The notes: generated from the sequence alone by a model not told the origin. Shown: positions 49,182 through 58,138, counted from the stretch's first letter. The stretch: DNA of 64,000 nt from Microbacterium sp. 18062 (GCF_902706225.1 NZ_CACSKB010000018.1:1-64000), one strand, 5' to 3'. Program-made: numbers and translations.

Positions 49182-50903
49182 ATGAGCCGTGACACCGCCG
49201 ACGGGCCCGAGACCGCCGCCCCCCTCGCGATGCCGTCGATCGCAGAGACCCGCGCCCGGCTCGGATCCGGCGCGACCACCTCCGCCGCCCTGGCCGAGTC
49301 CGTGCTTGCCCGCCTCACGCTGATCGACGACCGTCGCCCCGGCGGACCGTCGCTCGGCGCGGTCCCCGTGCGGGATCCGCGTCTCCTCGCCCACGCGCGG
49401 ACCCTCGACGACGAGCGCGCGTCGGGCCGTGTGCGCGGCCCCCTGCACGGGGTGCCGTACACCGTGAAGGACAGCTTCGCCGTCGAGGGGCTCCCCCTCG
49501 CCGCGGGCTCGCCCGCCTTCGCCGACCTCGTCGCCCGTCGCGACGCGATCGTCGTCGAGCGGCTCAGGGCCGCCGGGGCGCTGCTCGTCGGCAAGACGAA
49601 CATGCCGCCCATGGCGATCGGCGGGGGCCAGGCCGGCCTCCACGGCCGCACCCGGAGCCCCTATAATCCCGACTGGCTCGCCGCCGCCTGGCACTCCGGA
49701 TCCTCGATCGGCTCCGCGGTCGCGGTCGCGGCGGGGCTGTGCTCCTTCGGCATCGGCGAGGAGACGGTCTCGTCGGGCCGCTCTCCCGCCTCGAACAATG
49801 CGCTCGTCGCCTACACGCCGTCCTGGGGCGTCATCCCGAGCGCGGGCAACTGGCCGCTGCATCCGCACCGCGACGTGGTCGTGCCGCACACGGTGTCGGT
49901 CGCCGACATGCTCGACGTGCTGGCGGCGATCGCGGGTCCCGATCCCCGCGATCACTGGCAGCGGCAGGACGCGGTCGACGTGTCGGCCGCCGCCGACGCC
50001 GCGGCCGCGCTGACCTCGCACGCCGTGACCGGCGGGGGCGCGGACGAGCTGGCCGGCCTGCGCATCGGCGTTCCCCGCCTGTATCTCGGCGAGGACTCGG
50101 GCGACGTGGCGGGGATCCCGCTGCGGCCGTCGATCCGCGCGCTGTGGGAACGCGCCGGGGCGGTGCTCCGGGCGTCCGGCGCAATCCTGGTCCCCGTCGA
50201 CTTCCCGCTCGTCGAGGCGTACGAGGGCCGGTCGGCGTCACGAGCCACCCTCGAGCAGGAGGGGCTGCTCTCCCCCTCGTGGACCCGGTTCGAGCTCGGC
50301 GACCTGCTGACCGCCGCCTGGCAGGAGCATCTCGACGTGTTCGGCGACGGGCGCACACTCTCCTCGGTCGACCCGGCGCTCGTGCGCCCGACCCCGCCGG
50401 GGGCCCTCGACGACGCGGCCGGCGATCCGCATCCGGGCCGTGACCGCTTCGACTTCGCCCGCATCCTCGCCGCTGATCCCCCGTCGCCGGAGCGCATCGC
50501 CGAGGTCGCCGATCCGGCGCTGCGAGGCCTCGTCACCGCCCGCGAACGCCATTTCGACGATTGGATGCGGGAACAGCGCCTCGACCTCGTCGCCTTCCCC
50601 GCCAACTCCGACGTCGGGCGCTGGAACACCGACGTCGACGGCGACTCCGCCGCGGCCTCGTGGGCCGACGGGACGATCTTCTCCACGATGAACCACGCGA
50701 TGCGGCGCGTCGGGCTGCCGAGCGTCACCCTGCCGATGGGCGTGATGACCGACATCGGCATGCCCGTCGGCCTGACCCTGCTCGCCCGCGCCTACGAGGA
50801 CGTCGAGCTGCTGCGGCGGGCCGGCGCGGTCGAGGCGGCCCTCCCCGCACGCGTCGCCCCGGTCGCGCTCGTCCCGCCCCGGACCACCCTCCGCGATACC
50901 TGA
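49182..50903 (+). CDS. Amidase-signature family hydrolase 1
   Basis: A 573-residue amidase-signature protein. The catalytic Lys is in GVPYTVKDSFAVEGLPLAAG. The GSSxGS segment reads AAAWHSGSSIGSAVAVAAGL, and the nucleophile region is GIGEETVSSGRSPASNN. The last differs from the usual GTDTGGSIR pattern: VSS replaces GGS, though the nucleophile Ser aligns. It may have altered specificity or be poorly active. GAAGG, 5 bases upstream, favours ATG 49182. It is longer than amidase 2 by ~100 residues, mostly in the 370-430 region (TPPGALDDAAGDPHPGRDR). Confidence 0.85.
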   Translation: MSRDTADGPETAAPLAMPSIAETRARLGSGATTSAALAESVLARLTLIDDRRPGGPSLGAVPVRDPRLLAHARTLDDERASGRVRGPLHGVPYTVKDSFAVEGLPLAAGSPAFADLVARRDAIVVERLRAAGALLVGKTNMPPMAIGGGQAGLHGRTRSPYNPDWLAAAWHSGSSIGSAVAVAAGLCSFGIGEETVSSGRSPASNNALVAYTPSWGVIPSAGNWPLHPHRDVVVPHTVSVADMLDVLAAIAGPDPRDHWQRQDAVDVSAAADAAAALTSHAVTGGGADELAGLRIGVPRLYLGEDSGDVAGIPLRPSIRALWERAGAVLRASGAILVPVDFPLVEAYEGRSASRATLEQEGLLSPSWTRFELGDLLTAAWQEHLDVFGDGRTLSSVDPALVRPTPPGALDDAAGDPHPGRDRFDFARILAADPPSPERIAEVADPALRGLVTARERHFDDWMREQRLDLVAFPANSDVGRWNTDVDGDSAAASWADGTIFSTMNHAMRRVGLPSVTLPMGVMTDIGMPVGLTLLARAYEDVELLRRAGAVEAALPARVAPVALVPPRTTLRDT

Positions 50904-50939
50904 TGCCCTGCCCGCCGCCCGCCACCGACCGCTCCGCGC

Positions 50940-50975
50940 ACCGGGAGACACCATGACACCGGGAGACACCATGAC
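50940..50975 (+). repeat. 18-bp tandem duplication carrying ribosome site and start codon
   Basis: ACCGGGAGACACCATGAC occurs twice in a row (50940-50957, 50958-50975). Each copy holds GGGAG and an ATG in the same frame, so amidase 2 has two equal starts six codons apart. Confidence 0.9.
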
Positions 50976-52395
50976 CGAGACCGCCGCCGAGCCGCCCCTC
51001 TACTTCTGGACCGCCACGAGGCTGCGCGACGCCATCCGCGACGGAGAGCTGAGCGCTGTCGAGGTGATGACCGCGTTCCTCGACCGGACCGACGCCACGA
51101 ACGACGCCGTCAACGTCATGGTGCACCGCCTGCCCCGGGAGGAGGCCCTCGCCCTCGCCGCCGAGGCCGACCGCGCGCGCGAGGCCGGCGAGGCCCTCGG
51201 CCCCCTGCACGGGCTGCCGATCGCGATCAAGGATCTGGTGGACGTCGCGGGCATGCCGACCTCGCGGGGATCCCGCGCGTTCGCCGGCCGCGGCCCCGCG
51301 GACGCCGACGTGCCGCACGTCGCGAAGCTGCGGAAGGCCGGCGCGCTCGTCATCGGCAAGACGAACGCGCCCGAGTTCGGCGTCGGCACGGTCACCTGGA
51401 ACGACGTCTTCGGCATCACCCGCAACCCGTTCGACCTCGACCGGCACGCGGGCGGCTCCACCGGCGGCGTCGCCGCGGTCGCGGCCGGCATGCTGCCCTT
51501 CTGCGACGGCTCCGACTCCGGCGGCAGTCTGCGCTACCCCGCCTCGTTCTGCAACGCGGTGGGGCTGCGCACCACACCGGGCGTCGTCCCGGCCGTCGCG
51601 GGCGGCGGCTCCTGGTCGCCCCACTCGGTCAACGGACCCGTCGCCCGCACCTGCCGCGACGCCGCGCTCCTGCTGACGGGCATGTCGGGCTCCGACGAAC
51701 TGAGCCCGCTGTCCGCCCGCACCCGGCCGACCGCCGAGCTCGGCGCTCCCCGCACCGCGCCCCTGCGCGTGGCCTGGAGCGAGGACCTCGGCGAGCTGCC
51801 GATCTCGGCGCAGGTGCGGACGGTGTTCGCCCAGACCCGCGCCAGGCTGGAGGACGCCGGGGTCGAGATCGTCGACGCCGACGTCGACTTCTCCGGCGTC
51901 GGACGCGCGTGGGAGATCATCGAGCTCGTCGGCTGGTTCTCGCTGCTCGGCCGGGACCCGATCGACCACCCCGAGAAGTACCGCGACGACTTCGCCCGCA
52001 ACGTGTCCGAGGCATCCGGGTTCTCGACCGCCGAGCTCATCGCGGCCGAGGATCGCAGGTATCGCCTGTTCGCCGCGTTCGCCGAGCTGCTGCGGAGCTT
52101 CGACGCGTTCGTCTGCCCCGGCGCTCCGGTGGTCGCGCCACCCGCCGAGCTGCCGTGGGTGCCGCAGATCGAGGACGAGCACTTCGACCGCTACTTCCAG
52201 TGGCAGCGGCTCGCGTGCCACCTCGTGATGACCGGGCATCCGGTGCTCGCGATGCCCGCGGGCTTCACGTCCGAGGGGCTGCCGGTCGGGATCCAGGTCG
52301 TCGGCCGCTACGGCGACGACGTCGAGCTGCTGGCCGTCGGCGAGCAGCTCGAGCTGATCCTCGACGTCGTCGACGTGCATCCCGAGCTGGGCTGA
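50953..52395 (+). CDS. Amidase-signature family hydrolase 2
   Basis: A 480-residue (from ATG 50953) or 474-residue (from ATG 50971) amidase. The catalytic triad is clear: Lys in LPIAIKDLVDVAGM, cis-Ser in DRHAGGSTGGVAAVAAGML, and nucleophile Ser in FCDGSDSGGSLRYPASF. GKTNAPEFGVG and the late GHPVLAMPAGFTSEGLPVGI are canonical. It is 50 bp after amidase 1, so a shared transcript is likely. The two amidases are not close paralogues, suggesting distinct substrates, perhaps sequential amide bonds of one compound. Confidence 0.92.
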   Translation: MTPGDTMTETAAEPPLYFWTATRLRDAIRDGELSAVEVMTAFLDRTDATNDAVNVMVHRLPREEALALAAEADRAREAGEALGPLHGLPIAIKDLVDVAGMPTSRGSRAFAGRGPADADVPHVAKLRKAGALVIGKTNAPEFGVGTVTWNDVFGITRNPFDLDRHAGGSTGGVAAVAAGMLPFCDGSDSGGSLRYPASFCNAVGLRTTPGVVPAVAGGGSWSPHSVNGPVARTCRDAALLLTGMSGSDELSPLSARTRPTAELGAPRTAPLRVAWSEDLGELPISAQVRTVFAQTRARLEDAGVEIVDADVDFSGVGRAWEIIELVGWFSLLGRDPIDHPEKYRDDFARNVSEASGFSTAELIAAEDRRYRLFAAFAELLRSFDAFVCPGAPVVAPPAELPWVPQIEDEHFDRYFQWQRLACHLVMTGHPVLAMPAGFTSEGLPVGIQVVGRYGDDVELLAVGEQLELILDVVDVHPELG

Positions 52396-52470
52396 CCGTG
52401 GGGCACATTCCCACACCGGATACTGTTCGTCAGGAGATATGCGCGATGCCGCATCGGAAGGGATCTCTGC

Positions 52471-53265
52471 GTGGGTGACAAGAAGCAGCGCCAGCAGCGC
52501 ATCATCGAGCTTCTGGAGCAGGGCGGCAAGGCCGAGACGGCGGCCCTCGCCGTGCAGCTGGGCGTGACCGAGCTGACCATCCGCCGCGACATCGACCAGC
52601 TCGACCAGCAGGGGATCGTGCGCCGCGTCTACGGCGGAGCGGTGCTCAACTCGGGCCGGAGCTTCGAGCCGCCGTTCGCGATACGGATGAAGTCGAACGT
52701 CGAGGGCAAGAAGGCGATCGCGGCCGCGGCCGTCGACCTCATCCCCCGCGGGGCGAACATCGGGATCGACTTCGGCACCAAGGCGTACTACGTCGCGCTC
52801 GAGATGCGACGCCGGCACCTGCAGGTGCTCGCCGCCCCCACGAGCGTGCAGGTGATGGAGGTGCTCGGGCGGGACTCCGACATCCGCGTGCTCGCGCCGG
52901 GCGGCGAGCTCAAGCCCGGAGAGCTGAGTCTGCGCGGTTCGGCGGCCGAGCAGTTCTTCCGCGAGCACCGGTGGGACGTCGCGCTCGTGGGCGTGGCCGG
53001 CATCAACGCCGAGGCGAACGTGATGTCGGACTACGACGAGACCGACGCGCGGCTGAAGGCGGCGATGGCCTCGACCGCCGACCGGGTGATCGTGCTCGCC
53101 GAGAGCCGGCACCTCGGCGTGATGTCGTTCGCGCCGGTCGGTCCGCTCGACGACGTCTCGGTCGTGATCACCGACGCCCGGGGCGAGAACGAGACGCTCA
53201 CCGCGCTCGAGCAGCGCGGCATCGAGGTCATCCGCGCCCTGGGGGACGACGAAGCGCGCGCGTAG
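52471..53265 (+). CDS. DeoR-family transcriptional regulator
   Basis: A 264-residue regulator. The N-terminal DeoR helix-turn-helix reads RQQRIIELLEQGGKAETAAL, AVQLGVTELTIRRDIDQLDQ and GIVRRVYGGAVL. The DeoRC sensor domain has IGIDFGTKAYYVALEMRRRH (where classic members have the TIFLDSGTT motif) and DVALVGVAGINAEANVMSDY, and later STADRVIVLAESRHLG. Such regulators usually sense phosphorylated intermediates, which fits the APH kinase in the same block. The GTG start lies 75 bp after amidase 2. It is convergent with the M28 gene. Confidence 0.92.
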   Translation: MGDKKQRQQRIIELLEQGGKAETAALAVQLGVTELTIRRDIDQLDQQGIVRRVYGGAVLNSGRSFEPPFAIRMKSNVEGKKAIAAAAVDLIPRGANIGIDFGTKAYYVALEMRRRHLQVLAAPTSVQVMEVLGRDSDIRVLAPGGELKPGELSLRGSAAEQFFREHRWDVALVGVAGINAEANVMSDYDETDARLKAAMASTADRVIVLAESRHLGVMSFAPVGPLDDVSVVITDARGENETLTALEQRGIEVIRALGDDEARA

Positions 53266-53272
53266 GCCCCGC

Positions 53273-54466
53273 CTACAGGATCCCCGGGCGCGCGAAGCGG
53301 TCCGCACGCGGCAGGGTGTCGACGAGGCGGCGGGCGAGTCCGACCGTCCACGCGACGTTGCCCGCGATGCCCTCGTTGGGAAGGTCGTCGGGCTGGTGCA
53401 GCCGGTGCAGGTCGTTGAACGTCAGGAAGGCGCTCGGCACGCCCGCCCGGTAGAACGACGCGTCGTCGGTGCCGGTGGTCGGCGGAAAGCGCGAGACGAC
53501 CGTGAGATCCGGCCGGGATGCCGCGGCGTGCTCCACGATGCTCTCGTGCAGTGCCGTGTCGAAGGTCTCGGGCGAGGCGAACGCCTCCAGGAACGATCCG
53601 CGTCCGAGGCCGTCGATGTTGAGCACGAAGTCGAGGTCGGCGATGCCGTCGGGCGACCCGGGGGCCAGGGCGTCCGCCGCATCCGCCTGCGCCACGTAGT
53701 GACGCGAGCCGCCGAGGTGCCATTCCTCGGCGGTGAAGAACACCACCCGCACCGAGCGCACGGGCGGTGTGCGGGTCCACTCGCGCAGCAGCTGGAGGAG
53801 GGCGATCGTCCCGCTGCCGTTGTCGTAGGCCCCGACCGTGTTGAAGAACGTGTCGTAGTGACCGCACAGGAGCGCACGGCCGTCGCCCGTCCCGGACACG
53901 TCGACGATGAGGTTGTCGCCCACCGCGTCGCCCCCGCGGTGGGCGTCGCACGCGACCTCGACGCTCGGATGCCGGTCGTCGCGGATCCACTCGGTGAGCT
54001 GCCGTGCGTCGAGGTGCCCGATGGCCAGGTGCGGCAGCTGCGCATCCGATCCCGCGGGCAGCGGCTGCGGAGACGCCGGACCGTCGTCGCGACCGTGCAG
54101 GTAGGCCACCGCACGGCCGTCGCCTCCGAGCACGACGAAGCGCTGCCAGGTCTGCGAGTCGCCCCACAGCCCCTGCGGTCCGAGCTGCTTCACCCGGCCG
54201 CCCACGGTGCCCTCCGCGCCTCCGCTGCCGAGCATCGGCCACGCCGGCAGCGTCCGGATCAGGGGGTCGACGACCGTGACCTGCGAGACCGTTCCGGGCC
54301 GCCATCCCGGCAGCCGGACGGACTGCCGCGCGAGCGCGAGCCCCGCCGCGACGAGCTCCGACTCGAGCCAGTCGGCCGCCGCCCGGATGCCGGGGTCGCC
54401 GTGGAAGCGCGGACCGTACGAGACGAGCTGCTGGAGGTCGGCGAGCGCACGGGCGGGCGAGGTCAT
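53273..54466 (-). CDS. M28-family zinc aminopeptidase-like protein
   Basis: A 397-residue M28-type peptidase. The ligands are in ALLCGHYDTFFNTVGAYDNG (His, Asp...Asp), VVFFTAEEWHLGGSRHYVAQ (Glu-Glu) and LDFVLNIDGLGRG (Asp), with the last His probably in LHRLHQPDD. No signal peptide is visible, so it should be cytoplasmic. It would cleave an N-terminal residue or amide. It is last in a leftward operon that begins with a phosphotriesterase-like gene and starts 4 bp inside the preceding gene. Confidence 0.88.
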   Translation of the reverse strand: MTSPARALADLQQLVSYGPRFHGDPGIRAAADWLESELVAAGLALARQSVRLPGWRPGTVSQVTVVDPLIRTLPAWPMLGSGGAEGTVGGRVKQLGPQGLWGDSQTWQRFVVLGGDGRAVAYLHGRDDGPASPQPLPAGSDAQLPHLAIGHLDARQLTEWIRDDRHPSVEVACDAHRGGDAVGDNLIVDVSGTGDGRALLCGHYDTFFNTVGAYDNGSGTIALLQLLREWTRTPPVRSVRVVFFTAEEWHLGGSRHYVAQADAADALAPGSPDGIADLDFVLNIDGLGRGSFLEAFASPETFDTALHESIVEHAAASRPDLTVVSRFPPTTGTDDASFYRAGVPSAFLTFNDLHRLHQPDDLPNEGIAGNVAWTVGLARRLVDTLPRADRFARPGIL

Positions 54467-55617
54467 GACGCCACCACGGCCGGAGGACGGACAGCGTCGG
54501 GGTCCACGTGCACGAGCTGCCGCGCGATGTCGTGCACGGCGGCGCGCGGACCGCGGAACCACCAGCTGGAGAAGCGGTCGCACACCGGCCGGCCCGTGCC
54601 GTCCGCCGTGCGGACGGCCGCCACGGGCGTTCCGCGCGCCTCCATCTCGGCGAAGCCGCCGAGTCCGCCGTCGTCGTTGTAGATATGCAGGGCGTCGCCG
54701 CGGTGACCTCGTCGGGCGTCGGGCTCCTCCGCGTAGTCGAGCCCCGGATGCACCGGGCCCGAGCGTATGAAGAGCACCGCACGACCGTCGCCGACGTCGC
54801 GAAGATACCCCAGCCGGCCCGAGACGTGCGCGGCGGCGAAGCCGATCTTGAAGCGATCGGCGCCGGTGGCCTGCACCGCGCTGCCGCCGGGGGCGTCGCG
54901 CAGCAGAGCGCCCACGGGCTCGTAGTAGTCGGTGACGCGCATGCCGGGCGCCCCCGCCACGAGCGCGGTGCCGCCCGCGATGACCTGCAGCAGCATCCAC
55001 GACTCGGCGGGCAGCGGCGCGGCGGCCAGCTGCGAGAGGGTGATCTCGGTCGCATAGCCGGCGAACTCGACTCCGGCGGCCGAGGCGTCGGTCAGCTGTC
55101 GCAGCGGATGCGGGGTCGCCCGCACCCGGATCGTCATGTCGAACGAGGCGTGCGCGCCGCCGCTCGCGTGCGCCGCGAGCCGCGCGTGCCGGTGCATCGT
55201 CGGCTCGCCGTCGTCGCCGAAGAGCACGTGCTCGCCGGGGTCGAGCGAGCGGGGCATCGTGTAGGTCTCCCAGTAGCGGTCGCGATCCGGGATCATGTAC
55301 TCGATCTCGGGGCCGATCCACACCCGGTCGCCGCCGACGTTCCATGCGCCGCCGTCGTGCAGCGCGGCGAAGGCGTCGGCGTCCGCGAAGGCCTCCGGCA
55401 GCCAGGACTCGGAGGCGCCGGCGCCGAAGAACGGCCCGTACACCCGCGCGCCGTACGACGACACCACGATCGAGGCGTCCGCCCCGACGGAGAGACGGCG
55501 GAACGGGATGCCGCGCTCGGTGAGGCGCGCCTCGACGGTCACGAGATCCGGCACGCGCGGATGCTCCGGGGCGCGGGGCACGGCGGACGACTCAGCGCCG
55601 GTCAGCTCGGCGGTCAT
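54463..55617 (-). CDS. Unrecognised cytoplasmic protein, possibly mutarotase-like fold
   Basis: A 384-residue protein with no signal or membrane segment. Segments AWNVGGDRVWIGPEIEYMIP, ETYTMPRSLDPGEHVL and GYATEITLSQLAA are reminiscent of uncharacterised DUF4380/DUF6786-type proteins with a galactose-mutarotase-like beta fold. That comparison is from memory of motif style. A late HIYNDDGGLGGFAEMEARG is compatible. The 4-bp overlaps on both sides (TenA-like before, M28 after) mean it is made in step with them. A binding or isomerase role on a cyclic metabolite is only a guess. Confidence 0.6.
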   Translation of the reverse strand: MTAELTGAESSAVPRAPEHPRVPDLVTVEARLTERGIPFRRLSVGADASIVVSSYGARVYGPFFGAGASESWLPEAFADADAFAALHDGGAWNVGGDRVWIGPEIEYMIPDRDRYWETYTMPRSLDPGEHVLFGDDGEPTMHRHARLAAHASGGAHASFDMTIRVRATPHPLRQLTDASAAGVEFAGYATEITLSQLAAAPLPAESWMLLQVIAGGTALVAGAPGMRVTDYYEPVGALLRDAPGGSAVQATGADRFKIGFAAAHVSGRLGYLRDVGDGRAVLFIRSGPVHPGLDYAEEPDARRGHRGDALHIYNDDGGLGGFAEMEARGTPVAAVRTADGTGRPVCDRFSSWWFRGPRAAVHDIARQLVHVDPDAVRPPAVVAS

Positions 55618-56276
55618 GCGGCATCCTCTTCATCGGTTCCGGAGGCGTCATCGGCTTCGGCGGCGGCGTGGAAGGCGTTCTCGGCGGCGAGCATGCCGGC
55701 GAACCAGGCGTCGAGCTCGGCGTCGCCGACCTCGTCCTCGGGGATGCGGTCGACGAGCGACCGCCAGAAGGCGGCCTGCTCCGCGAATCGCGCGGTGGCG
55801 TGCAGGTCGATCCAGCCCTGCAGCGCCGCGGGACGGATCGCGTCTCGAGCGGCGGCCGCCGCGCACCACCTCGCGTAGAGGGTCTCGGCGGCGGCGAGGC
55901 AGACCGTCACCGCCGGTGCACCGTGCGCGTCGGCGAGCGCGAGGGTGTGACGGGAGAGCACATCGTGGGCAGCCGGAGGTGCGCCGAGAACGCTCGCCGT
56001 GCCGGCTCGGGCCGCCGCGAGGTGCGCGCGCTGCGCTCCCTCGAGATCGGCGCGGGTCTCCGCCAGCCGCCGCGCCGCCGCCGCATCCGTCTCCGCCACC
56101 GCCACGACCTCGACCAGGCGCGCCGCGGTGTCGACGAACCCCTCCTCGAGCACGAGGTAGCGCGCGAAGACGGCCGGCGGCACGGTGCCGTCGGACATCG
56201 CCCGCAGCAGCGGATGGTCGGCCGCGAGCGCGAGGGCGGCGGCGCAGCGCTCGAGGAGGGACGACGATCGGGTCAT
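55614..56276 (-). CDS. TenA-like (thiaminase II family) protein
   Basis: A 220-residue all-helical protein. RYLVLEEGFVDTAARLVEVV, AAETLYARWCAAAAA and GWIDLHATARFAEQAAFWRS match the layout of TenA (helix with Y-L-x-E/D, late E/Y region). The catalytic Cys of true TenA is not evident at the expected middle position. TenA hydrolyses aminopyrimidines in thiamine salvage. Here the context (glutamine-amidotransferase-like, phosphotriesterase-like, M28) gives no other thiamine gene, so a hydrolase of another amine is possible. It overlaps both neighbours by 4 bp. Confidence 0.72.
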   Translation of the reverse strand: MTRSSSLLERCAAALALAADHPLLRAMSDGTVPPAVFARYLVLEEGFVDTAARLVEVVAVAETDAAAARRLAETRADLEGAQRAHLAAARAGTASVLGAPPAAHDVLSRHTLALADAHGAPAVTVCLAAAETLYARWCAAAAARDAIRPAALQGWIDLHATARFAEQAAFWRSLVDRIPEDEVGDAELDAWFAGMLAAENAFHAAAEADDASGTDEEDAA

Positions 56277-57025
56277 GGCCGCTCCGTCACCCACCGGACG
56301 ATGCCGTTGAACAGCTGCGCATAGCCCGGCCACTCGTCGCAGAAGGCGGGCGGTGCCCAGTGCGGCGAGCAGTCGCTCGTGAAGACCGCGGATCTGCCCT
56401 CGCCGTATTCCCCCACCGCGACGAGCGGGTCGCCGCCCATCGTCGCGAGCACATCGGCCCCGTCCTTCGGGATCGTGCGGTTGTAGCCGAGCAGCGCCGG
56501 CCACTCCGAGCCGGCGCCGCCGATGGCGGGGTGCTCGACGTCGAGCACCGTGGGCACGACGCCGGCGGGGCGCTCGACCCGGTCGTCGCCCGGGAGCAGC
56601 TCGACGGGCAGCACGGCGGCGAGGTCGGTCTCGCGGTACGCCGCGAGCGCCTGGAAGCCGGTGAACGAGAGGTAGCCGCCGATCATGACGAGCGCCCCGC
56701 CGCCGGCGACCCAGGCCGCGAGCTCCTGCAGGCGATCGCGGCCGGGGATCGAGCGGTCGATCACGTCGGGGGCGAGCTGCACCGAGTTCGCGCCGATGTC
56801 CGAGAGCACGACGACGTCGAACGCGCCGAGCTGCTCGGGGGTCTCGGGGAAGTCCAGCGGCACGCGATGGCCGGGCATGTGCACCACCTCGTGACCTCCC
56901 GACTCGAGGGCCGCACGCAGCTGCGCGACGCCCTCGACGTAGGAGTGCAGGGTGAACGCGTCGACGCCCTTCGTGTGGGTGCTGGTCGTCATCCAGCTCT
57001 CGCCGGCGATCAGGATGCGGGACAT
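56273..57025 (-). CDS. Glutamine-amidotransferase-like (class I GATase fold) protein
   Basis: A 250-residue protein beginning MSRILIAGESWMTTSTHTKG. Its FDVVVLSDIGANSVQLAPDV and LAAWVAGGGALVMIGGYLSF show the ThuA/cytoplasmic GATase-like flavodoxin fold found in predicted 'putative glutamine amidotransferase' proteins. No catalytic Cys-His-Glu triad of a true glutaminase is evident: the nucleophile elbow has GGYLSF instead of GxCxG. Late HWAPPAFCDEWPGYAQLFNG is conserved in such proteins. It is 16 bp downstream of the phosphotriesterase-like gene. Confidence 0.75.
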   Translation of the reverse strand: MSRILIAGESWMTTSTHTKGVDAFTLHSYVEGVAQLRAALESGGHEVVHMPGHRVPLDFPETPEQLGAFDVVVLSDIGANSVQLAPDVIDRSIPGRDRLQELAAWVAGGGALVMIGGYLSFTGFQALAAYRETDLAAVLPVELLPGDDRVERPAGVVPTVLDVEHPAIGGAGSEWPALLGYNRTIPKDGADVLATMGGDPLVAVGEYGEGRSAVFTSDCSPHWAPPAFCDEWPGYAQLFNGIVRWVTERP

Positions 57026-57041
57026 GGGTTCCTCTCGGTGC

Positions 57042-58085
57042 TCAGTCGTGCGCCGCGAGCTCGAAGAGCCGGCGCACGTTGGTGGTGTTGACGGATCGGA
57101 CGACGGACTCGTCGACGCCGAGGTCGATGAGGCGGTCGAGGAAGATCGCGGGGATGTAGGCGAGGCCGTTCCCGCCGTTCTTGCGCAGCATCCCCTTGAG
57201 GAAGAGGTCGTGGCTGAACAGCAGACGGTCGCCGAAGCCGGCATCGGCGAGGCGCTTGATCGCCGCCGCGCTCTCGGCGGGGCTGGGCGACTGGCCCTCG
57301 CCGGGCAGCGTGAAACGGTAGGGCATGCCGATCATGTCGAACTCGAGCCAGACGCCCCGGTCGGCGAGCGAGCGCTGATAGCCCGGGTCGCCGCCCGACG
57401 GGTCGACGTGGCAGAGCACGACGGCGGCGGGATCCACGCCCTCGTCGCGCAGCACGACGTCGAGCACGCGCCCGCCGTGACGGACGAACCCGGGCAGGTG
57501 GATCCACATCGGGAGGCCGACCGCCCGCTGCACGCGGCAGGCCGCGCGCAGCGACCTCTCCTCGCGCGCCGTGAACGCCGGTGAGACGCCGATCTCTCCG
57601 ATCACGCCCGATCGCGGGCCGTCCGTGTCGTCGACGCGGGCGTAGTCGGCGACCAGGAGCGCCGCCATCGCGTCGACGTCGTCGCCCGCGGTGACATCCG
57701 GATGGAACCGCTCCAGGTACCAGCCGCCGCCCGCGATGATCTGCACGCCGGTGCGCTCGGCGAGGGCGGCGAGCCCGCGACGGTCGCGGCCCTGGCCCTC
57801 GGCGGTGACCTCGATCACGGTCGATCCGCCGAGAGAGCGGAAGTGGGAGAGCTCCGCGGCGGCGTCGTCGGGCACGTCGAGCACGCAGTTGTCCTTCGAC
57901 GCGTACGGACGATCGCGCAGCAGCCACGCGACGTCGGGGGTCACCGGTGCCTCGAAGAGCTCGGGGAACTCGGGGTCCGGCACCAGGCCACCGGCCTCGA
58001 TGCTGTTGAGCAGGTGCTCGTGCGGCAGCACGAACCCCAGCCGATCACTGCCGATCACACCCGTGACGGTGCGGACCTCCGCCAT
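57042..58085 (-). CDS. Phosphotriesterase-family metal-dependent hydrolase
   Basis: A 347-residue TIM-barrel hydrolase of the PTE/PHP group. The first metal site is FVLPHEHLLN (HxH). Other ligands are in MWIHLPGF and VVLCHVDPSG (His), and the catalytic Asp is in LLFSHDLFLKGMLRKNGGNG. The bridging Lys of true phosphotriesterases is replaced: the corresponding strand reads GVIGEIGVSP (Glu), as in many PTE-homology proteins and lactonases. It probably hydrolyses a lactone, ester or phosphate in the cytoplasm. It is first in the leftward operon, divergent from LacI, with an inverted repeat over its start codon. Confidence 0.87.
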   Translation of the reverse strand: MAEVRTVTGVIGSDRLGFVLPHEHLLNSIEAGGLVPDPEFPELFEAPVTPDVAWLLRDRPYASKDNCVLDVPDDAAAELSHFRSLGGSTVIEVTAEGQGRDRRGLAALAERTGVQIIAGGGWYLERFHPDVTAGDDVDAMAALLVADYARVDDTDGPRSGVIGEIGVSPAFTAREERSLRAACRVQRAVGLPMWIHLPGFVRHGGRVLDVVLRDEGVDPAAVVLCHVDPSGGDPGYQRSLADRGVWLEFDMIGMPYRFTLPGEGQSPSPAESAAAIKRLADAGFGDRLLFSHDLFLKGMLRKNGGNGLAYIPAIFLDRLIDLGVDESVVRSVNTTNVRRLFELAAHD

Positions 58086-58138
58086 ACGGCGCCCCTTCCG
58101 GATCGCGAATCGAGCGGACACGTCGATTCGGCGTATGG
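58082..58138 (-). promoter_or_regulatory. Nested inverted repeats over the start of the phosphotriesterase-like gene
   Basis: CCATACG (58082-58088, containing the start codon complement) pairs with CGTATGG (58132-58138). Inside, CGAATCGA (58106-58113) pairs perfectly with TCGATTCG (58123-58130). In the mRNA leader this could hide the start codon. The inner dyad may alternatively bind the divergent LacI-family regulator. Confidence 0.55.

Noticed and set aside
50725..53307. 860-codon minus-strand open frame opposite amidase 2 and the DeoR gene
   Set aside because: Composition is shadow-like and both genes on the + strand have full family signatures.
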